A stretch of 64,000 bases of DNA. Source: Actinomycetes bacterium (lineage in GTDB: Bacteria; Actinomycetota; Thermoleophilia; RBG-16-64-13). Positions within the stretch are counted from its first letter, which is position 1. The number at the start of each line of letters is the position of its first letter. The translations under genes and the position numbers were made by a program. Below the pieces are notes generated by a model. The model made no database searches. It had not been told where the DNA came from and saw nothing but the letters and a program-made list of their open reading frames with translations. Below are positions 45,072-52,911 of the stretch, piece after piece. The DNA lies in assembly GCA_024637035.1 (NCBI GenBank), contig JAGXFW010000015.1, positions 1 through 64,000 on the forward strand. The letters run 5' to 3'.

Positions 45072-45625
45072 CGCAGCGCCGAGGTGATCTCCTCGAGCTC
45101 GGCGGCCGTGGTCTGACCCACCTTGACGCTCGCGATCATGCCCGCAGGATCGATGAAGATGGTCGTAGGCACAGCCGAGACCCTATAGGCGTTGGCGATG
45201 GAACCGGGAGGGTCGAGAAGCACGGGAAGGTCGAATCCCCCCTGCTGCATGAAGGCCCGCACGTCGTCCTCGGCGTCCTGGATCGCGATGAGGAGGAACC
45301 CCGTGTCGTCTTTGTGTTCTCGATAGAACTTATCGAGTTCGGGCGTCTCCGCCCTGCAGGTCGGTCACCAGGTGCCCCAGAAGACGATGACGAGTGGTTT
45401 CCCCCTGAACCCGGCCAGGGAGACGTCCGCGCCGTCCATCGTGGTCCCGCTGAAATCAGCCGCGGGCTTCCGGGTGTCGACAGAACTCGGCGCGGCAGTC
45501 ACCCCAGATCCGCTGGCCCCGTCCTGCCCTCCGCACCCAAGGATCCCTGCGAGCCCCAGCAAGAGTCCGATCACGACCAGCAAAGCCATAAGGGACGTCG
45601 ATCCTCTCTTCAACCCTGCACTCAT
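45068..45625 (-). CDS. TlpA/ResA-like thioredoxin lipoprotein with in-frame UGA (probable selenocysteine, UPTC active site)
   Basis: 185 codons. ATG 45625 with GAGGGG 7 nt upstream. Lipobox LAGILGC with Cys31, then a linker and the AhpC/TlpA fold: KPAADFSGTTMDGADVSLAGFRGKPLVIVFWGTW-U-PTCRAETPELDKFYREH. The UGA (45365-45367) is codon 87, exactly the first Cys of the WCxxC active site; Cys90 is intact and the frame continues through the cis-Pro region (VSAVPTTIFID) to a normal stop. After the UGA, GGGCG-GAGA-CGCCC forms a 5-bp stem-loop with its loop 16 nt downstream, where a bacterial SECIS is expected. A sequencing error (TGC to TGA) is the alternative. Overlaps ccdA. Confidence 0.82.
45365..45367 (-). 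other. UGA codon read as selenocysteine (predicted recoding site)
   Basis: In-frame TGA between TGG and CCG at the thioredoxin active site, with the candidate SECIS stem-loop at about 45344-45357 on the minus strand (GGGCG/CGCCC, GAGA loop). The SelB and tRNA-Sec genes needed are not in this window. Confidence 0.75.
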
Positions 45626-45701
45626 GCGTATTCCCCTCACCGACTTCATGGTCGAGCCACGTAGCAGCATCGCTCCGTTGGATTCTAGCAGACCCTCACC
45701 G

Positions 45702-45719
45702 ATACCCCCAGTGGTATAC
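45702..45719. promoter_or_regulatory. CsoR/CstR-type operator-like dyad before Sec-TlpA
   Basis: ATACCCCCAGTGGTATAC, matching 16 of 18 positions with the dyad before the ferredoxin-rhodanese operon. On the minus strand it overlaps the expected -35 position of a TAGAAT -10 box at 45684-45689, about 80 bp before the thioredoxin start. It suggests the Sec-TlpA/ccdA pair has its own repressed promoter. Confidence 0.6.
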
Positions 45720-45736
45720 GGCCGGCCCTGCCGGCT

Positions 45737-46435
45737 TCAACTCGGGATCGCACACACCTTGGGACCGTCGTCGCACGACACGCTCCCGTCGAGGATCTGG
45801 ATGACCCGATCCACATCTGCCGTGGAGTCGGGGTTGTGCGTGACCATGACCACCGCATGGCCGCTGTCCGCCAAGGCCCGCAGCTGGTCGAGGATCTGGC
45901 GCCCTGTGGACGTGTCCAGACTACCCACGGGTTCGTCCGCGAGGATGATGGGCGGGTCGTTCACAACAGCTCGGGCGATCGCCACTCTGCCCTGCTCGCC
46001 GCCGGAGAGCTCTGAAGGAAGACGCCGTCCCTTTTGCTCGTCGATGCCCACTCGTGCGAGCGCCTCCAGGGCGCGCTCTCGCTTCCCGCGCTCCTTCAGG
46101 ATGGCCAGAGGCAACATGACGTTCTCCACCGCGCTGAGGTACGGCACCAGCTCGAGTTGTTGGAAGACGAAGCCGATGTACTCCCTTCGTAGATCGGCCT
46201 GGCGCTCTTGCGAGAGATCGTACACATCGATGCCGTCGATTCGCAGCGAGCCGGCCGTGGGTGGATTCATCGCGCCGAGGATGGAGAGCAGGGTGGTCTT
46301 GCCCGAGCCCGACGGTCCCATGATGGCCGCGTACTCGCCGGCCTCCACCTCGAGGGACACCTCGTGCAGGGCCACCACACGGCACCCCGCGTCGCCATAC
46401 TCCTTGCGAACGCCGTCGACCTCTATGAGGGCCAT
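45737..46435 (-). CDS. ABC transporter ATPase, LolD/MacB type
   Basis: 232 aa from ATG 46435. Walker A MGPSGSGKTTLLS, Q-loop VFQQLELVPYLSAVENV, signature LSGGEQGRVAIARA, Walker B IILADEPVGSLD, switch His VMVTHN. This is the MacB/LolD/FtsE class that works with FtsX-like permeases, two of which lie directly upstream. With the DUF2318 protein it resembles the Campylobacter jejuni Cj1660-Cj1663 set of the P19 iron locus. Probable mechanotransmission or export role in iron/heme handling outside the membrane; inferred from synteny. Confidence 0.9.
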   Translation of the reverse strand: MALIEVDGVRKEYGDAGCRVVALHEVSLEVEAGEYAAIMGPSGSGKTTLLSILGAMNPPTAGSLRIDGIDVYDLSQERQADLRREYIGFVFQQLELVPYLSAVENVMLPLAILKERGKRERALEALARVGIDEQKGRRLPSELSGGEQGRVAIARAVVNDPPIILADEPVGSLDTSTGRQILDQLRALADSGHAVVMVTHNPDSTADVDRVIQILDGSVSCDDGPKVCAIPS

Positions 46436-46505
46436 GTTCCCACTCCCGTCACTCTTGTCTCTACGGTGAGCCGAGTGGCGCGTCTGGTGCGCACGCAGCT
46501 CCTCA

Positions 46506-47663
46506 TCACACGTACTTCAACGCTGCCGCCGGATCCATCTGCGCGGCCCGCCAGGCCGGGTACACCGCGGCCGACAACCCCACGAGAAAGGCTACCGCCA
46601 CACCCGCCGCGATCAAGAGCGGATCGAAGGAGAAGCCCAACTCCGACTCGCTCATCAAGCGGGGCGCCAGCGAAGCGGCACCCAGGCCTCCCAAGACCCC
46701 GATCACAGCCGCGGAAGAACTCAGCATGGCTGACTCCAAGACTATGAGTGTGGCTATATGGCGCTGCTTGAAACCCACCGCCCGGAAGATGCCGATCTCC
46801 TTCTGGCGCTCCTGCACCGCGGTCAACATGGTGATCGTGACCACAAGTCCGGAGATCGCCACGATGAGGAGCATCACGGCAAGACCGAAACGGGCCAACG
46901 ACGAGTCGGTCTGGTTGTTGAACTCGATACTCTGCCTGACCGACGTGACCTCCGCATTGGGGAGCACCCGCGCAATATCCGCGACCAGCGCATCGACATC
47001 GGAGGTCGAGGCAGCCGTCACCTCTATGAGGTTGATCAGACCGCCCTCACCGGTCAGCGATGTGAGAGCGTCCATGCTCACTACGATCAGGTTGTCCTCT
47101 TCGTCACCCGTCTCCCACAGCAAGCCGGATACCGTGAACGGCTGCCCCCCTACGTCGACCGTGTCGCCACGCTCGAGTCCCAACTCGTTCCTCACGTTGA
47201 GACCCAGCAGGACCTCGTCAGGGGAGCCCGGAAGACTTCCTTCGACCCGCCACCAGAGCTTCACCTTCGCGCTCTCGGCGAGGTCGGTGCCCATGGCAAG
47301 GATCGTCTGCCCTTCGAGGCTCACGGGTGCGAGTCTCACCGGGACGACGGCCGCCAGCCTACCGCCCGCGCCGAGCGCCTGCACGGCCGCGAGGTCGTCG
47401 TTGGAAAGGTAGAGCACCTCCCCACTCCCGGCGGCCGAGACGCTCACGCCGCCGTATGAGAGATCCAGATCGGTGCGCGGCGGGGTCACGAGAAGATTCG
47501 AGCCGTAACGCGAGAGCCTGTCGTCCATATTCGCGCGGAGGGACAGTATCAGCGAGAGTACGAGCACGAACGCCGCCACCGCCACCGCGAGTCCGAAAGT
47601 GATGAGGGCGGCCTTGCCCTTCCGCCGCCGAAGGTTGCCGAACGCGATGTGCCGAAGCTCCAC
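46506..47663 (-). CDS. FtsX-like ABC permease (second of pair)
   Basis: 385 aa. One N-terminal transmembrane helix (ALITFGLAVAVAAFVLVLSLILSL), a large extracytoplasmic MacB_PCD-like domain (about 50-265), then three helices (GLAVMLLIVAISGLVVTITML; TLIVLESAMLSSSAAVIGVLGGLG; LLIAAGVAVAFLVGLSAAVYPAWRA). QERQKEIGIFRAVGFKQRHI is the coupling segment. ATG 47663 is 4 bp after the partner permease. Forms a heterodimer with it and with the ABC ATPase. Confidence 0.9.
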   Translation of the reverse strand: MELRHIAFGNLRRRKGKAALITFGLAVAVAAFVLVLSLILSLRANMDDRLSRYGSNLLVTPPRTDLDLSYGGVSVSAAGSGEVLYLSNDDLAAVQALGAGGRLAAVVPVRLAPVSLEGQTILAMGTDLAESAKVKLWWRVEGSLPGSPDEVLLGLNVRNELGLERGDTVDVGGQPFTVSGLLWETGDEEDNLIVVSMDALTSLTGEGGLINLIEVTAASTSDVDALVADIARVLPNAEVTSVRQSIEFNNQTDSSLARFGLAVMLLIVAISGLVVTITMLTAVQERQKEIGIFRAVGFKQRHIATLIVLESAMLSSSAAVIGVLGGLGAASLAPRLMSESELGFSFDPLLIAAGVAVAFLVGLSAAVYPAWRAAQMDPAAALKYV

Positions 47664-47667
47664 GAGG

Positions 47668-48825
47668 TCACACCCTCTTCATGGCCAGCGTGGGACTCAA
47701 GGCGGCAGCCCGCCCCGCCGGATAGAGGCTCGAGGCCAACACAACGAGAAGCGATGCCGCCAAGGCGATCGCCAGGTCGCCGGGAGAGAGCGCCACGGTC
47801 TCGCGTACCTGCGCGACCGCCTTGGCCATGGGTGCGTGCACTATCGCCGCTACCACCAGCCCCACTACTCCGCCCAACAGCGCCAGAGCGAGGTTCTCGA
47901 GCAAGATGATCTTGAAGATGTGCTGCCGCCGGTAGCCCACCGCCCTGAAGATGCCGATCTCACCGCGGCGCGCGCGCACGGACGAGAGAGTCGACACGAG
48001 GACGATCAAGCAACCCACAAGCACCATGAGCGCCGACAGCACCAGTGTGAACAGACGGAACTGGCTGATGAGGATCCTTCGCGATTCCGCCGCCTTCAGG
48101 ACGGCGGAAACCCGAGCGTAGGGCATCTCAGCGGAGATCTGAGCGTTGATATCTTCGATGGGGCACGTGGCGCACCAAGCGGACACTTCGAAGAAGCTCA
48201 CCTCGCCGGGACGCTCCCACAATCGCTGAGCCACGCCGAGGTCGAGGAAGAGGAGGTCGTCCTCCTGCGTGCCCGTGGGTTCCAACACACCCGAGACCAC
48301 GAAGCGCTCCCCGCGGACCTCGACGGAGTCACCGGGGCCCAGGCTGAGGTGCCGGGCCGCTCGATCACCCAGGAGCAGGTCAGTGGCGCCCGAGGGGGCC
48401 GTGCCCACCACGGTCCACCACTTCTTCAAGCTGAGTTCGGACGTCCAGTCGACGCCCACGCTCAGTACGCGTTGGCCACCTATCTCGGCCGACTCAACGA
48501 GTTTCGGAGCGATCAGATTGATGTTCTCGGCGTTCTTGATGCCCCGGATCACCGCGATATCGCTCATGTGCAGCGGTTCTACGTCGTAGGTGAGTCCACC
48601 TACTTGAACCCCCCCATACGACAGAGGCAACTGCTCGCTGCGCGGCACGACGACGATGTTTGCGCCATACTCGTCGACCTTGTTCTCCAGGTCGCGCTCG
48701 GCGCTTCGGGTCACGAGATAGAGGCTGGTGACCACCGCCACAGCGGCGGCGATCACCACGAACACCAGGGCGCTGCGCCACAGGTGGCGCCGCACGTTGC
48801 GGAACGCTATCGAGGAGAGCCTCAC
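47668..48825 (-). CDS. FtsX-like ABC permease (first of pair), with CxxC in the extracytoplasmic domain
   Basis: 385 aa, same architecture as its neighbour: helix at 19-38, outer MacB-type domain, three C-terminal helices, coupling motif RARRGEIGIFRAVGYRRQHI. The outer domain holds WCATCPIED, a CxxC pair not present in the partner permease; it may be a redox or metal site and a client of the Sec-thioredoxin encoded in the same cluster. ATG 48825 is 60 bp after the DUF2318 gene. Confidence 0.9.
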   Translation of the reverse strand: MRLSSIAFRNVRRHLWRSALVFVVIAAAVAVVTSLYLVTRSAERDLENKVDEYGANIVVVPRSEQLPLSYGGVQVGGLTYDVEPLHMSDIAVIRGIKNAENINLIAPKLVESAEIGGQRVLSVGVDWTSELSLKKWWTVVGTAPSGATDLLLGDRAARHLSLGPGDSVEVRGERFVVSGVLEPTGTQEDDLLFLDLGVAQRLWERPGEVSFFEVSAWCATCPIEDINAQISAEMPYARVSAVLKAAESRRILISQFRLFTLVLSALMVLVGCLIVLVSTLSSVRARRGEIGIFRAVGYRRQHIFKIILLENLALALLGGVVGLVVAAIVHAPMAKAVAQVRETVALSPGDLAIALAASLLVVLASSLYPAGRAAALSPTLAMKRV

Positions 48826-48885
48826 AGGCCTCGCCGAACCCCGCCGCAGCAGCCGCTTCGGTTTCTGGGATAGCGCAGAACGGTA

Positions 48886-49518
48886 CTAGAAGACCCTCGG
48901 CGCCCACGCCTCGAGATCAGCGTTGGGGATGAACACAGTATCGCCCCTGAGCTCCGCGGGTACTTCTTCAGGCGGGTAGGCCATGCAGCCGCCTGAGATG
49001 CCTTCCAGCGTGTCGAGATCCCAACGGGTGAAACATACATCGCACACCAGCGCGTCGCCCTCGATGTGGAAGCTGTCACCTTGGCACGGTTCGCAGAACG
49101 AGGTGGCGACTACGAGGTTGCCTTTGGGTGAGATGTAACTGAGAAGCGGCAGGGCGTTTCCGCCCGAGGACGTTACGTACCCGGCCGGCATGGGCTGCGA
49201 GCGTTCGTAGGTAAGCCCCACGATGAGACTATCCTTGAGCGCCTGCACCGGGAAGGAGAGACCTTCGGCGGTCTGCGGCGCTTCCAGCGGCACCATGGCT
49301 ACCTGGCCCGCCGGATACGACACGCCGGAGTCCACGGACGCGCCGCCTACCGACGGCGGAACCACGAAGTACTGGTATGCCGCGAAGCCCGCGAAGGTAA
49401 GCCCGAGTACCATGATGCTCACCGCGACGAACTTCCCCACCGGGAACTTACCGGCCTCTTCGAACCGTTCCCGCTTCTCCCTCAGATCGCCCTTTCGGGC
49501 CGCCTGCTTTGTCGCCAC
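48886..49518 (-). CDS. DUF2318 membrane-anchored Fe-S/heme-type protein (FtrD-like)
   Basis: 210 aa; ATG 49518 with GAGGGAGATGAAG upstream. One transmembrane helix (29-52) and an outside domain matching DUF2318: ATSFC142EPC145QGDSFHIEGDALVC159DVC162FTRWDLDTLEGISGGC178MAYPP. The two CxxC pairs and His151 are probable iron ligands. In Campylobacter and FtrABCD-type systems this domain accompanies ferrous iron uptake. First gene of the unit DUF2318-FtsX-FtsX-ABC(-TlpA-CcdA); a BlaI-type operator overlaps its promoter. Confidence 0.88.
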   Translation of the reverse strand: MATKQAARKGDLREKRERFEEAGKFPVGKFVAVSIMVLGLTFAGFAAYQYFVVPPSVGGASVDSGVSYPAGQVAMVPLEAPQTAEGLSFPVQALKDSLIVGLTYERSQPMPAGYVTSSGGNALPLLSYISPKGNLVVATSFCEPCQGDSFHIEGDALVCDVCFTRWDLDTLEGISGGCMAYPPEEVPAELRGDTVFIPNADLEAWAPRVF

Positions 49519-49564
49519 GTCTTCATCTCCCTCGAACAGGGGTGTGTATATGCTGCGGGCATAT

Positions 49565-49581
49565 TACTACAAGGCGTAGTA
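49565..49581. promoter_or_regulatory. BlaI-type operator, site A (DUF2318 operon)
   Basis: TACTAC-AAGGC-GTAGTA, a perfect 6+6 dyad with a 5-bp spacer, 47 bp before the DUF2318 start. On the minus strand it overlaps a -35-like TTGTAG, which is followed after 16 bp by a TATACA -10 box, so binding would block RNA polymerase. Confidence 0.8.
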
Positions 49582-49671
49582 GATGAACAAGGCCCACCGC
49601 CGACGCCGGTCGACCTTGTGCGTGTTGAGGGGCATCGGGCGAAGGGATGCGGACGCCCCGACCCCCCGCGT

Positions 49672-50697
49672 TCAGTCGCGAACGACAGGATCCACGCACT
49701 CGTCGTGCGAGGTCGTATCCCCGTGCAGAGCGGCAGTACCGGCCGGTGCCACTTGCAGCCCATGGCACGTCGAGCAGTCGGATCGCGAGGCCAAGGTGAC
49801 GCCGGTGAACGCGAAGGCGCTACTGGAGAAGGCGCTCACCACCACGACGAACATGAGGGCCACGGCGGCGAGTCGGCGCTTCGACGTGGCAACGCGGCTG
49901 GTGGAGAGAAGGCCGCGCACCCGCTCTCCCACGTCTCCCTCTTCGGCGAAGGCCGTAGTGACGATCTCGACACGGCTGGAGGGGGTCAGCGCGAGCAGGG
50001 ACCGCGCGAACTTCGTGAGACTCGCGGCCACGAGAAGACCGTCGCCGGTGCGGTCGCGGGCGAACTCGTCGGCCGCTCGCTCCTGCGCCTTCCGCAGACG
50101 GGCGTAGGCCATGCTCACACCGGGCACCAGGGCGAAGGTGAGAGCCAGCGTTCGAGCCACGAGCACGATGACATTGTCGCCGGCGACCGCGTGGCCCTCC
50201 TCGTGCGCGAGCACAGCGTGGAGTTCGTCCTCATCGAGGGTGGCCAGAAGGCCGGAAGAGACGATCACCTGAGGGCGCCAGAAGCCGATGGTGTACGAGA
50301 CCGGCGCCGGGTCTTCGACCACATGCACCCGTCCACGCAGGCCCGGTGGAACGGCACCGCGGAACTCCGTCGCCGAGCGCACCACATCGTGGCGTCGGCG
50401 GGTCGAGCAACCGGTCTGCCCGCATATCGCGACTCCGGCGAACAGCACGAGCCCCGCGATCACCCCGCCGATGAGGAAGGAGAACGTGGATCCGGCCCAG
50501 GGCGGGAGTGGTGTCGCGCAGCCCGCTTCCATGTCGCACGCGAGCCCCGCGTGCACGAGAAGGCCGTGTGGCAGGTACCGCAGGAAGAGCGACACGAGCA
50601 GAGCGAGCGTGGCGCCCGTCGCGGCGAGAAGAGCGGCGAGGTAGGCGTAGGTGAGCGTCCTCGGGCGCGTGCGTCCCTCAAGCAGACGACGGACCAA
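49672..50697 (-). CDS. BlaR1-like M56 zinc metallopeptidase with C-terminal CxxCH heme-c motif
   Basis: 341 aa from TTG 50697; CTG 50736, overlapping the blaI stop as CTGA, is a possible earlier start that would restore a longer first helix (TVTYALILTGPWLV). Helices at about 15-40, 72-92, 176-195 and 276-296. M56 motif H165EEGH169 with a downstream ERAADEF glutamate ligand. The outside tail (297-341) carries C308STCH312, three more His and a Cys, the signature for covalent heme c, where BlaR1 has its penicillin-binding domain. It probably senses heme availability or cytochrome c maturation and cleaves the BlaI-type repressor. Paired with blaI. Confidence 0.85.
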   Translation of the reverse strand: MVRRLLEGRTRPRTLTYAYLAALLAATGATLALLVSLFLRYLPHGLLVHAGLACDMEAGCATPLPPWAGSTFSFLIGGVIAGLVLFAGVAICGQTGCSTRRRHDVVRSATEFRGAVPPGLRGRVHVVEDPAPVSYTIGFWRPQVIVSSGLLATLDEDELHAVLAHEEGHAVAGDNVIVLVARTLALTFALVPGVSMAYARLRKAQERAADEFARDRTGDGLLVAASLTKFARSLLALTPSSRVEIVTTAFAEEGDVGERVRGLLSTSRVATSKRRLAAVALMFVVVVSAFSSSAFAFTGVTLASRSDCSTCHGLQVAPAGTAALHGDTTSHDECVDPVVRD

Positions 50698-50732
50698 CCA
50701 AGGCCCGGTGAGAATCAGAGCGTAGGTGACTG

Positions 50733-51170
50733 TCAGGCCGAAGGCAGAGATGATCGCCGCTCCCGGCGCTTCTCATCGATGATCGCCGCCAGCAGGTCGA
50801 GATCGGCTCCCTCTTCCTCTGACAGGTGCTCCACGAAGTGCGCGAGCACCGGGCGGTTGACGCCCCCGAAGAGACCCTCGACCACGCTCCGCACGACCCC
50901 GGTACAAAATGAATCCCGGGTCTCAGCAGGGCTGTAGAGATACGCTCGGCCCTGCTGACTACGGCTGAGCAGCCCTTTCTCGGCCAGTCTACCCATGACG
51001 GTCATCACCGTCGTATAGGCGATCTCACGACGCTCGGCGAGGCATTCGTGGATATCGCGAACCGAGGCGGTGCCTCGTTCCCACATGCATTCCATTATCT
51101 CGGCTTCGAGCTCGCCGAGTACCTGCCGCAGACCTTCTTGGCCCGTGTTGAGATTCACGGCTCCACCCAT
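50733..51170 (-). CDS. blaI: BlaI/MecI/CopY-family transcriptional repressor
   Basis: 145 aa from ATG 51170. Winged helix: LGELEAEIMECMWERGTASVRDIHECLAERREIAYTTVMTVMGRLAEKGLLSRSQQGRAYLYSPAETRDSF, with the YTTVMTVMxRLxxKG recognition helix. The C-terminal dimerisation helix follows. Such repressors bind short dyads and are cleaved by the paired M56 protease. Its own promoter holds the same dyad found before the ccm, DUF2318 and TPR-lgt units, so it is probably autoregulated and the regulator of all four. Confidence 0.92.
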   Translation of the reverse strand: MGGAVNLNTGQEGLRQVLGELEAEIMECMWERGTASVRDIHECLAERREIAYTTVMTVMGRLAEKGLLSRSQQGRAYLYSPAETRDSFCTGVVRSVVEGLFGGVNRPVLAHFVEHLSEEEGADLDLLAAIIDEKRRERRSSLPSA

Positions 51171-51201
51171 GCGCGACCACCCTCCCTAAGCTGTGCTCGA
51201 A

Positions 51202-51218
51202 TACTACCAGTCGTAGTA
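51202..51218. promoter_or_regulatory. BlaI-type operator, site B (blaI promoter)
   Basis: TACTAC-CAGTC-GTAGTA, 32 bp before blaI. On the minus strand it covers the spacer and -10 of a promoter TTGCGG-17 bp-TAGTAT. This fits autorepression. Confidence 0.82.
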
Positions 51219-51284
51219 GCGGCCCGCAAGCGGCCCACGGACTCTCGGCCGCGCCAGAGGAACCCGAGCCGACGACACCGCCGC

Positions 51285-51428
51285 TCACTCCCCGGTACGG
51301 AACTCTCGTTCGAGCCGGGCGATCTCGCGCCTCAGCGTGGACTGACGACGGCCGACCGCGATGATGTACCCGCCCAGGGCGACCCACACCACGGCATATC
51401 CGGCGAACAGGAAACCTAGCTCACTCAT
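51285..51428 (-). CDS. ccmD: CcmD-like small membrane protein
   Basis: 47 aa, ATG 51428, 11 bp after ccmC. MSELGFLFAGYAVVWVALGG followed by YIIAVGRRQ and an amphipathic charged tail (LRREIARLEREFRTGE), the usual CcmD plan of one transmembrane helix plus cytosolic helix. CcmD binds CcmC and CcmAB and is needed to release heme-loaded CcmE. Last gene of the ccm operon, before the blaI promoter. Confidence 0.85.
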   Translation of the reverse strand: MSELGFLFAGYAVVWVALGGYIIAVGRRQSTLRREIARLEREFRTGE

Positions 51429-51439
51429 GCAGGCGACTC

Positions 51440-52237
51440 CTAACGCAGGTGGGATAGTTGACGAAGACGATCGAGACGCGAGCCCATGTCAAGCTGGCGC
51501 ACCCGCACGATCAGGAGGTAGACGTACAGCAGAGTTATGGCGGCCAAGGAGAGCATGAGCACCGCCTCCATGGATGAGTCCAGGTTCATGCCTTCCCCCG
51601 TCACCAAGGTGGGGTGGATGGTGCGCCACCACCGGATCGACATGAAGACGATCGGCACGTCGATCCAACCCACGATGCCGAACACGGCGGAGAGTCGAGC
51701 GCGACTATGTCCCTCGGTGATGGAAGACCGCAGCATGAGATACGCCACGTAGATGAACCATAGAACCAGCGTTGTGGTGAGGCGAGGGTCCCAGGTCCAG
51801 TAGGCACCCCAGATGGGCTTGGCCCACAAGGGTCCGGTGAGGAGTGTGATCGTGGTGAACAGCACACCCAGTTCAGCGGAAGCCCCCGCGATCCGGTCGT
51901 AGCGAAGGTCCTTCTTGACCAAGTACACGATGCTACAGATGAATACGATGGTGAACGCGGGGCCCAGGGCCACCCAGGCACTCGGCATGTGGAAGTAGAA
52001 GATGCGCTGCACGTGGCCCATGACCGCCTCAGTGGGCGCCCAGATGATCGCACCGTAGAGGGCAACGAGCACGGAGAGGATGGCCACCACGCCCAAGATG
52101 TCCAGCCAGAGAGTGCGCCCGGGTTCAGGGAGAGGGGCTGCGGCTGCGGTAGTCACGCCGCCGCCGGCTCCGCCATCCGCAACGGCCGCCGTCGCGTCAG
52201 GCTGTGCGGTGCTCCCTGGAGACACGGTCGTCATCAT
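51440..52237 (-). CDS. ccmC: Cytochrome c maturation heme-handling protein CcmC
   Basis: 265 aa; ATG 52237 (or 52234) overlaps the ccmB stop. Six transmembrane helices; VQRIFYFHMPSAWVA provides one heme-axial His and the Trp-rich heme-handling motif WGAYWTWDPRLT is intact; the second conserved His (RTIHPTLV) is also present. It loads heme on to CcmE. About 40 extra Ala/Gly/Thr residues precede the first helix. Confidence 0.93.
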   Translation of the reverse strand: MMTTVSPGSTAQPDATAAVADGGAGGGVTTAAAAPLPEPGRTLWLDILGVVAILSVLVALYGAIIWAPTEAVMGHVQRIFYFHMPSAWVALGPAFTIVFICSIVYLVKKDLRYDRIAGASAELGVLFTTITLLTGPLWAKPIWGAYWTWDPRLTTTLVLWFIYVAYLMLRSSITEGHSRARLSAVFGIVGWIDVPIVFMSIRWWRTIHPTLVTGEGMNLDSSMEAVLMLSLAAITLLYVYLLIVRVRQLDMGSRLDRLRQLSHLR

Positions 52238-52911
52238 TCCTCCACTGCGTAGTCGAACAGCATGATCGCCACTGTCAGGAAGATCACATCATAGACCACC
52301 AATAATGCCAGCCACAGGCCGGCGCTGGACAGAGGATCGCCGTCGAGTATGCGCCCCGACGACTTCGCGGCGGCGAGTACCACGGGCACCATCACCGGGA
52401 AGAGCAGGATCGAGAGGATCACGTCGCGCGACTTCAACCCCACCGATACCGCCGAGAACAGCGTGCCGACCGCGGCGAAGCCGATGGTCGCCAGAACGAG
52501 GATGAGCCCAAGAGGCAGGGCCACCTGCAACAGATCGACGTTGTAGAGCACCGAGAAGAACAGGAACACCACCAAGCCCATGCTCAGGGTGAAGATGGAG
52601 TTGCCGAAGAACTTGCCGAGGTAGATCACGGAGCGGTCCACAGGGCAGAGCAGCAGACCCTGCAGGCAGTCGTTCTCCTTCTCGGCGATGAAGCTCCGGT
52701 TAAGGCCGAGGATGCCGGCGAACGTGAACGCCGCCCAGAGCACACCAGGCTTCACGAGGTTCTCTTCCCGCAGCCCCGGTTCTATGCCGAAGTTGAAGAT
52801 CAAGATGACCAGGAAGCCGAAGAGCAGCATCGAGAGGACGGTCTCCCGGGTTCGAAGCTCCCCGATGATGTCCTTGCGGGCGATGACCCAGGCTTGGCTC
52901 AGGAATCCCAT
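52234..52911 (-). CDS. ccmB: Cytochrome c maturation ABC permease CcmB
   Basis: 225 aa. Six transmembrane helices in the CcmB pattern (AWVIARKDIIGELRTRETVLSMLLFGFLVILIFNF; GILGLNRSFIAEKENDCLQGLLLCPVDRSVIYLGKFFGN). With CcmA it forms the ABC complex that releases holo-CcmE from CcmC. ATG 52911 overlaps the ccmA 3' end by 13 bp. Confidence 0.93.
   Translation of the reverse strand: MGFLSQAWVIARKDIIGELRTRETVLSMLLFGFLVILIFNFGIEPGLREENLVKPGVLWAAFTFAGILGLNRSFIAEKENDCLQGLLLCPVDRSVIYLGKFFGNSIFTLSMGLVVFLFFSVLYNVDLLQVALPLGLILVLATIGFAAVGTLFSAVSVGLKSRDVILSILLFPVMVPVVLAAAKSSGRILDGDPLSSAGLWLALLVVYDVIFLTVAIMLFDYAVEE

Noticed and set aside
45068-45364. Treating the TlpA-like gene as a truncated pseudogene plus a separate 64-residue protein
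   Set aside because: The stop is a single UGA exactly at the catalytic Cys; both sides belong to one conserved domain and overlap ccdA normally.
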